Below, one piece after another: positions 5,972 to 10,033 of a stretch of DNA of 10,033 nucleotides; positions within the stretch are counted from its first letter, which is position 1, and each line of letters opens with the position of its first letter. This stretch comes from Actinomycetota bacterium (GTDB taxonomy: Bacteria; Actinomycetota; Geothermincolia; Fen-727; JAQURN01). The stretch is taken from NCBI GenBank assembly GCA_028715585.1, contig JAQURN010000037.1, positions 1 through 10,033 of the forward strand, given 5' to 3'. The notes under the pieces were generated by a model, which was not told the DNA's origin, searched no databases, and saw only the letters and a program-made list of their open reading frames with translations. The translations under genes were made by a program, and so were the position numbers.

Positions 5972-7054
5972 TCAAAATTGCTCCAAAAACCGCGTATCAT
6001 TCTCGAAGAAAACCCTCATGTCGTCGATTCCGTATTTCAGCTGCGCAATCCTTTCAACCCCCATCCCAAATGCAAAACCACTGAAGCGCTCGGGGTCGTA
6101 GGATACGTAACCAAAGACATTCGGGTCAATCATCCCGCATCCCATAATCTCCAACCATCCAGATCCCTTGCAAAGCGCACAACCCTTTCCAGAACAAGCG
6201 AAACAGGAAATATCCATCTCCGCGCTTGGTTCGGTGAAGGGAAAGAAATGTGGGCGAAACCGGGCTTCCCTTTTTTCTCCAAACAGCTTCTTTATGAAGA
6301 CCTCTAACGTTCCCTTCAGGTGACCCATATTGATATCTCTATCAACCGCGAAGCCTTCTACCTGGTGAAAAACGGCGGAATGGGTGGCATCGACTTCATC
6401 CCTGCGATAAGCCTTCCCTGGACTCACTACATACAGGGGGGGAGAGTCAGATTCCATAACTCTTATCTGAACTGGCGAAGTGTGAGTCCGAAGTAATACA
6501 TCATCGGGGTAATTTTTCTCTGGGTCCCTTCTTTTCACATAGAAGGAATCCTGCAGACTTCTAGCTGGGTGATAAGCAGGCTGATTTAGAGCCTCGAAGT
6601 TATAATAATCGAGCTCTATTTCGGGACCCTCCTCAACTCTGTAACCGAGTGTCAAGAATATAGAGATAATTTCGTCGATTACACTGCTTAAAAGGTGCTT
6701 GTGCCCCAAGCGTTTTCTACGCCCAGGAAGGGTCACGTCCAGCGCGGCTTCAGAAAGCTTCTCTCTCTCTTCCTCGGCGAGAAGCACACTCTTCTTGCGA
6801 GCTATTTCATCACTCAAAACCCTTCTGAGGGTATTGGCAATCTCTCCAAGCACCGGCCTCTCAGATGGGGGCAGCGAGGGGATTCCCCTGAAAATCGCCG
6901 AAACTTTCCCTTTTTTCCCCAGCATCTCAACTCTAACCCTCTCAAGACTTTCGAGGGAGTCTGACTGCTCCACCGCGGAGAGGGCTTCGTCTAAAAACTC
7001 CGCCATTTCCTTTCTCTCCCCGATGAGCTCCTTTAGATGTTCAAGATCAGACAT
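5972..7054 (-). CDS. pheS: Phenylalanyl-tRNA synthetase alpha subunit
   Basis: A 360-residue catalytic subunit of phenylalanyl-tRNA synthetase (class II). An N-terminal coiled-coil arm for tRNA binding (about residues 1-95) is followed by the class II core. Core motifs include AVFHQVEGFAVDRDINMGHL, a motif 2 region RFRPHFFPFTEPSAEMDI, and motif 3 FAFGMGVERIAQLKYGI. A four-cysteine knuckle (CFACSGKGCALC) followed by KGSGW lies between motifs 2 and 3, as in Bacillus-type PheS, and may bind zinc. I start at the ATG at 7054 (MSDLEHLKEL) rather than 69 nt upstream, because the longer N-terminus is atypical and would extend well into the methyltransferase gene. The chosen ATG overlaps the upstream TGA by 8 nt, which suggests coupling. 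Confidence 0.97.
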   Translation of the reverse strand: MSDLEHLKELIGERKEMAEFLDEALSAVEQSDSLESLERVRVEMLGKKGKVSAIFRGIPSLPPSERPVLGEIANTLRRVLSDEIARKKSVLLAEEEREKLSEAALDVTLPGRRKRLGHKHLLSSVIDEIISIFLTLGYRVEEGPEIELDYYNFEALNQPAYHPARSLQDSFYVKRRDPEKNYPDDVLLRTHTSPVQIRVMESDSPPLYVVSPGKAYRRDEVDATHSAVFHQVEGFAVDRDINMGHLKGTLEVFIKKLFGEKREARFRPHFFPFTEPSAEMDISCFACSGKGCALCKGSGWLEIMGCGMIDPNVFGYVSYDPERFSGFAFGMGVERIAQLKYGIDDMRVFFENDTRFLEQF

Positions 7055-7862
7055 TTTGCGCCCCCAAAATTCCCCTTGCTCGAAGAATCTCAAACAGGGC
7101 AATACCAGTAGATACCCCCACATTGAGAGACTTGACCCGTCCAGGAAAAGGAACCTTCACTTTCTCGTCCACCAGCCGCAGAAGTTCGTCGGAAATTCCA
7201 CGGGCTTCGTCACTCACAATCAAAGCCAAAGGAATTCTCAAATCAACATCGAAAATATCTTTGTCTCCACTGCCATCCAGAGCAAAACGCTTCATCCCGC
7301 GCTCCTGCAGCACCTTCGCGACCAAATTAAAATTTGCTTCTCGTACTAGTGAAACGTGAAAGTGGGAGCCTGCAGCCGCGCGGACGGTCTTGGGATTGTA
7401 CAAATCGACAGATTCGCTGGTGGAAATCAAGCCATCGGCACCAAACGCGTCCGCGACCCTTATCAAAAGCCCAAGGCTGGCAGGATCTCTTACCCCACTC
7501 GCCACAACCACCAAGCTTTGCGGAACATCTTCCTTCAAGAGAGAGTCAAGTGGTAAATCAACCTGCTCGACAATACCAATAATTCCAGGAGGAGCCGCCA
7601 CACCACAAACCCACTCCATTATTCCTCTCGAAACCCCATGAATAGCTGTCTGGGGAGTCCACCTATGAATTTCCATAGCCTCCTCAGCCAGAGACTCGTC
7701 GTACACTATTTCCAGAACCTTAGCCTTCGAATCAAGTGCTTCCATAATAAGAAAGACTCCTTCAATCATGAAAACTCCTAGATCATCGCGGAAGGTCTTT
7801 TTCCTTAGCCTACGGAGCTTTTTAACGAGACCATGGTTCTTGCTAGATATGAACTCGGGCAT
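7047..7862 (-). CDS. TrmH/SpoU-family RNA 2'-O-methyltransferase
   Basis: About 271 residues. It is a SPOUT-class, S-adenosylmethionine-dependent enzyme predicted to methylate a ribose 2'-OH in rRNA or tRNA; the exact target cannot be read from sequence. A substrate-binding N-terminal domain (FISSKNHGLVKKLRRL, VFMIEGVFLIMEAL) precedes the trefoil-knot domain. Motif 1 is VRDPASLGLLIRVADAFGA, with the conserved Arg present but Ser where the usual Asn of 'DPxNLG' stands. Motif 2 is LIVSDEARGIS with the conserved Glu, and motif 3 is PFPGRVKSLNVGVSTGIALFE. Start: the ATG at 7862 (a TTG immediately precedes it at 7865), 3 nt past the rplT stop, with a weak Shine-Dalgarno. A trmH gene between rplT and pheS is a widespread arrangement. 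Confidence 0.92.
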   Translation of the reverse strand: MPEFISSKNHGLVKKLRRLRKKTFRDDLGVFMIEGVFLIMEALDSKAKVLEIVYDESLAEEAMEIHRWTPQTAIHGVSRGIMEWVCGVAAPPGIIGIVEQVDLPLDSLLKEDVPQSLVVVASGVRDPASLGLLIRVADAFGADGLISTSESVDLYNPKTVRAAAGSHFHVSLVREANFNLVAKVLQERGMKRFALDGSGDKDIFDVDLRIPLALIVSDEARGISDELLRLVDEKVKVPFPGRVKSLNVGVSTGIALFEILRARGILGAQNV

Positions 7863-7865
7863 CAA

Positions 7866-8225
7866 CTAATCTTTCGAGCCTTCAGAGGCAATTTTAACCA
7901 GTGCCCCAAAAGCATCTGGATCGTTCATTGCCAAATCCGCGAGTATCTTCCGATCAACCTCTATCCCTTGTTCGCGCAATCCACTTATGAAGCTGTTGTA
8001 CGACATTCCATGCTGTCGAGCTACAGCATTTATGCGGGCAATCCAGAGCTTTCTAAACTCGCTCTTCCTGGCGCGCCTATCCCTATAAGAATAAGCAAGA
8101 GAATGCATTACCTGTTCATTAGCAGGCCTGAAACATTTACTCTTCGCGCCCTTGTATCCGCGAGCGCTCTTCAACACCTTTTTTCTTCTTTTTCTCGAAG
8201 CAGTACTATTTTTTACTCTCGGCAT
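7866..8225 (-). CDS. rplT: 50S ribosomal protein L20
   Basis: A 119-residue L20, required for early 50S assembly by binding 23S rRNA. The whole sequence matches the family: MPRVKNSTASRKRRKKVLKSA at the basic, extended N-terminus, then FRPANEQVMHSLAYSYRDRRARKSEFRKLWI and RINAVARQHGMSYNSFI. The ATG is preceded by a strong Shine-Dalgarno (AAGGAG) 9 nt away. In several bacteria L20 also represses its own operon through the infC leader or an internal site. The leader structure upstream of infC here is consistent with such control, but binding by L20 is inferred. Confidence 0.98.
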   Translation of the reverse strand: MPRVKNSTASRKRRKKVLKSARGYKGAKSKCFRPANEQVMHSLAYSYRDRRARKSEFRKLWIARINAVARQHGMSYNSFISGLREQGIEVDRKILADLAMNDPDAFGALVKIASEGSKD

Positions 8226-8262
8226 TCAAACCAACTCCTTCTACAAGGAAAACGAGGGGAAA

Positions 8263-8469
8263 CTATCTGTTGAGGCCAGTGCCAAGCAAGCGGCGAATCC
8301 TCTTGCTATCAGACCGAGAAACTTCTACTTCTTCCTCGAGTCTTCGCTTTCTCCTCGAGTTTTTTGGAGTGAAAATGTGAGAATTATAAGCTTTTTTTCT
8401 TATTAGCTTCCCGCTGCCGGTAACCTTGAAACGTTTTGCCGCCCCACGGTGAGTCCTCATTTTTGGCAT
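8263..8469 (-). CDS. rpmI: 50S ribosomal protein L35
   Basis: A 68-residue L35, slightly longer than the typical 64-66. Family features are MPKMRTHRGAAKRFKVTGSG at the N-terminus, a central basic KLIRKKAYNSHIF and the C-terminal RRLL. The true start is the ATG at 8469, not the longer frame opening at 8553. It carries a Shine-Dalgarno (GAGGTGA) that overlaps the infC stop codon, and L35 proteins begin exactly here. It begins 4 nt after infC and ends 37 nt before rplT. Confidence 0.97.
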   Translation of the reverse strand: MPKMRTHRGAAKRFKVTGSGKLIRKKAYNSHIFTPKNSRRKRRLEEEVEVSRSDSKRIRRLLGTGLNR

Positions 8470-8473
8470 CGAA

Positions 8474-9004
8474 TCACCTCTTTCTGTCTTTCTCCGACAC
8501 AGGAGAAAGAACCATGCACATATTCCGACCATCGAGATTCGGTTCAGACTCAACCGTAGCTAACTCCTCCAAATCTTTTGTTAACCTATTGAGAAGATCT
8601 CGCCCAAGATCGGTGTGAGCCATCTCCCTCCCTCGAAACATGATGGTTATCTTGACTTTGTTACCATGCTCTAAAAACTTTTCAATATATTTCTTCTTTG
8701 TGACATAGTCATGAATATCTATTTTGGGTCGCATCTTCATTTCCTTCACCACAGTGGTGCATTGTCTCTTTCTCGAAGCCTTCTGTTTCTGTTCCAATTC
8801 GTAGCAATACTTTCCGTACTCCATGAGTCTGCAAACAGGTGGATTGGCTTGGGGAGCGACCTCTACAAGGTCAAGCCCGCTTTCCTGCGCGATTTTAAGC
8901 GCTTCTTCCACCTTCAAGATTCCAAGTTGCTTACCTTCTTCGGAAATCAACCTCACTTGAGGCGCTTCTATCATTTCGTTTGCTCTAGGTTTTACTATCC
9001 CCAT
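8474..9004 (-). CDS. infC: Translation initiation factor IF-3
   Basis: A 176-residue IF-3, which binds the 30S subunit, prevents premature 50S joining and monitors start-codon and initiator-tRNA fidelity. The N-terminal domain contains RANEMIEAPQVRLISEEGKQ and LDLVEVAPQANPPVCRLMEYGK. A basic linker (KQKASRKRQ) leads to the C-terminal domain with VKEMKMRPKIDIHDY, VKITIMFRGREM and the final ELATVESEPNLDGRNMCMVLSP. The ATG at 9004 fits family length, but its Shine-Dalgarno (GAGGGAGGA) abuts the codon with almost no spacing. An in-frame ATA two codons later (8996-8998) would be optimally spaced. infC is known for atypical start codons, so the exact start is open. It is the first gene of the operon, downstream of an attenuator-like leader. 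Confidence 0.96.
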   Translation of the reverse strand: MGIVKPRANEMIEAPQVRLISEEGKQLGILKVEEALKIAQESGLDLVEVAPQANPPVCRLMEYGKYCYELEQKQKASRKRQCTTVVKEMKMRPKIDIHDYVTKKKYIEKFLEHGNKVKITIMFRGREMAHTDLGRDLLNRLTKDLEELATVESEPNLDGRNMCMVLSPVSEKDRKR

Positions 9005-9026
9005 TCCTCCCTCGTAAAACAATAAA

Positions 9027-9044
9027 AGGTGGCATCTGCCACCT
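9027..9044 (-). terminator. Hairpin with T-rich tail in the infC leader (attenuator terminator)
   Basis: On the minus strand AGGTGGCA pairs perfectly with TGCCACCT around a two-base loop (or as a 7-bp stem with loop AGAT). It is followed directly by TTTTATTGTTTT and then by the infC Shine-Dalgarno. This is intrinsic-terminator architecture placed between promoter and gene, so it most likely acts as a regulated attenuator rather than as the end of another transcript. Confidence 0.7.
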
Positions 9045-9095
9045 GTACTACAGCCAAAAACCCTACAGACAACCAATTCTTAAAAACAGGCGGCA
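9037..9095 (-). promoter_or_regulatory. Antiterminator pairing in the infC leader
   Basis: On the minus strand TGCCGCCTG (9087-9095) can pair with CAGGTGGCA (9037-9045) over 9 bp with a single G-U. That second segment is the 5' arm of the terminator hairpin, so the two structures exclude each other. A further small hairpin, AGGGTG/CACCCT, lies upstream at 9100-9119. This layout fits a ribosomal-protein-controlled leader of the L20 type known upstream of infC-rpmI-rplT in Bacillota; the effector here is inferred. Confidence 0.6.
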
Positions 9096-9136
9096 TCGCA
9101 GGGTGAGGGCATACACCCTTCTTGCTTTTCTCAAAA

Positions 9137-9165
9137 AGTATAACCAAAAGCTTTTTTTCTGTCCA
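9137..9165 (-). promoter_or_regulatory. Promoter of the infC operon
   Basis: On the minus strand TGGACA (-35, 9160-9165) and TATACT (-10, 9137-9142) are separated by exactly 17 nt, and each matches the sigma-70 consensus at five of six positions. The expected start near 9130 gives a leader of about 125 nt that contains the attenuator. A TTGACA further upstream (9171-9176) has no correctly spaced -10. Confidence 0.75.
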
Positions 9166-9190
9166 TTTTCATGTCAAGTGGTTCCTCTCT

Positions 9191-9218
9191 TTGGGAGATG
9201 ATGATAGATGATTATAAT
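9191..9218 (+). promoter_or_regulatory. Promoter of the divergent response-regulator gene
   Basis: A perfect -10 box TATAAT (9213-9218) lies 16 nt downstream of TTGGGA (9191-9196), a four-of-six -35 match. The predicted start near 9225 leaves a short leader carrying the Shine-Dalgarno AGAGGA before the ATG at 9243. Confidence 0.6.
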
Positions 9219-9242
9219 AACTAAAAAAGCAAGAGGATAGTT

Positions 9243-10033
9243 ATGCCCGAAACAAAACCGAAAGTTCTAATCGCTGACGATGACCCTCATCTGAGGAGGC
9301 TGATCAAGGAGGCTCTCTCTGGAGACAAGTTCGAGGTCTGGGAAGCATGCGACGGCAACGAGACCTGGAATTTAATACAAAGTCTACATCCAGACATAGT
9401 CCTTCTCGATATCATGATGCCCGGAATCGGTGGCTTTGAAATCTGTCGTTACATGAGAGAAAACCCATTTACTCGAAATATCCCTGTTGTCATGTTAACC
9501 GCGAAATCCCAGGTAAGCGACAAAATCGAAGGCATGGAATCCGGCGCCGACGATTACATAACAAAACCGTTTGATCCGCTGGAGCTCGAGGCTCGCATAG
9601 AAATGCACATAAGGCGCTACCTGCGTGAAAGCGACATGAGCCCTGTATGTGGGCTTCCTGGAACAAAGGCAATAGAAAAAACCCTCTCGTCCCGCATAAG
9701 CCGTGAAGAGAAATTTGCGCTTTGCTACATCGACCTTGACGACTTCAAAGCTTTTACCGACTACTATGGCTTCGTGAAGGGAAGCGAACTTATTCGTACC
9801 ACTGGAACGATTCTCAAAAAAGCGGTAACAACCAAAGGCGGTGAAGATGATTTTGTTGCCCATATCGGCGGGGACGACTTCATCATCATCACCATCCCAG
9901 AGCGCGCCGTGAATATCGCCAAGGAGATTATCAAGCTGTTTGATGAAATTGCTCCCTCTTTCTACGAAAAAGAAGACCTTGAAAGAGGTTTCATCGTTAC
10001 CAAGGACCGCACAGGTTTCGTGGCGGAATTTCC
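9243..10033 (+). CDS. Response regulator with REC and degenerate GGDEF-like domain (3' end beyond window)
   Basis: The frame is open from the ATG at 9243 to the window edge (263 codons visible). A Shine-Dalgarno (GAGG) lies 6 nt upstream of the ATG. Residues 7-120 form a receiver domain with the acidic pocket DDD (12-14), phospho-acceptor D56 in LLDIMMPG, T86 and K108 (TKPF). A histidine kinase presumably phosphorylates it; none is visible here. Residues about 133 onward form a GGDEF-type domain: PVCGLPG, YIDLDDFKAF and GGDDF (209-213). The usual Asn of 'FKxxND' and Asp of 'GHxxGD', which contact the guanine, read Thr and Ser (FTDYYGFVKGSEL). No RxxD inhibitory site precedes GGDDF. It is therefore either a non-catalytic, nucleotide-sensing output or a divergent diguanylate cyclase. 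The RGFIVTKDRTG stretch near the edge suggests a sub-family with an insertion in this domain. It is divergently transcribed from infC. Confidence 0.9.
   Translation, partial: MPETKPKVLIADDDPHLRRLIKEALSGDKFEVWEACDGNETWNLIQSLHPDIVLLDIMMPGIGGFEICRYMRENPFTRNIPVVMLTAKSQVSDKIEGMESGADDYITKPFDPLELEARIEMHIRRYLRESDMSPVCGLPGTKAIEKTLSSRISREEKFALCYIDLDDFKAFTDYYGFVKGSELIRTTGTILKKAVTTKGGEDDFVAHIGGDDFIIITIPERAVNIAKEIIKLFDEIAPSFYEKEDLERGFIVTKDRTGFVAEF

Noticed and set aside
9171..9176. TTGACA as the -35 box of the infC promoter
   Set aside because: The nearest TATACT is 29 nt away, whereas TGGACA gives exact 17-nt spacing to the same -10.
9495..9863. Minus-strand ORF of 122 codons opposite the response regulator
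   Set aside because: The plus-strand frame has clear REC and GGDEF motifs over the same bases. The antisense frame shows no family pattern.
1..10033. CRISPR array, insertion sequence, phage or defence system
   Set aside because: No regularly spaced repeats, transposase, integrase or known defence domains were seen. The window is mostly a conserved housekeeping cluster.

Overview
The window is a bacterial chromosome segment of moderate GC content. It is dominated by one long leftward (minus-strand) translation and cofactor cluster: infC - rpmI - rplT - TrmH/SpoU rRNA methyltransferase - pheS - pheT - nadD - LCP/LytR_C protein - rsfS - tRNA-Ala(GGC). Two accessory loci lie further left: a small dicluster ferredoxin and a short gene encoding a conserved N-terminal domain. 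The order infC-rpmI-rplT-trmH-pheST, followed by nadD-(LytR_C protein)-rsfS, is reminiscent of Actinomycetota. The moderate GC points to a deep-branching or uncultured lineage rather than a classic high-GC actinomycete. This assignment is inferred from gene order and protein style only.

Right edge (9005-10033): a divergent intergenic region separates infC (leftward) from a rightward response regulator with a REC domain and a GGDEF-like domain, which runs off the window. Each side has a recognisable sigma-70-type promoter. The infC leader contains a terminator hairpin followed by a T-rich tract. An upstream segment can form a mutually exclusive 9-bp pairing with the 5' arm of that hairpin. This is the layout of an attenuator, in the position where L20-type leaders are known in other bacteria.

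Centre (1129-9004): the genes are tightly packed. Gaps are 3-46 nt and several genes overlap (trmH/pheS by 8 nt, pheT/nadD by 17 nt), which suggests transcription as one operon with translational coupling. The products are IF3, ribosomal proteins L35 and L20, an RNA 2'-O-methyltransferase, both subunits of phenylalanyl-tRNA synthetase, nicotinate-nucleotide adenylyltransferase, a membrane-anchored LCP-like protein with a LytR_C domain, and the ribosome-silencing factor RsfS.

Left part (1-1066): tRNA-Ala is followed by a stretch of about 210 bp without a gene. It holds two strong hairpins, several six-base G/C tracts and an inverted copy of the tRNA T-arm. Next come an intact 70-residue ferredoxin and, directly after it, a previously hidden fragment of a MinD/CooC-type P-loop ATPase that is frameshifted and truncated. 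The leftmost gene (93 codons, TTG start) ends at an amber codon, but its reading frame continues plausibly beyond it, so it may be an interrupted longer gene. The most unusual observations are the ATPase relic, the amber interruption, the infC leader switch, the G-tract element beside the tRNA, and the degenerate LCP and GGDEF domains.
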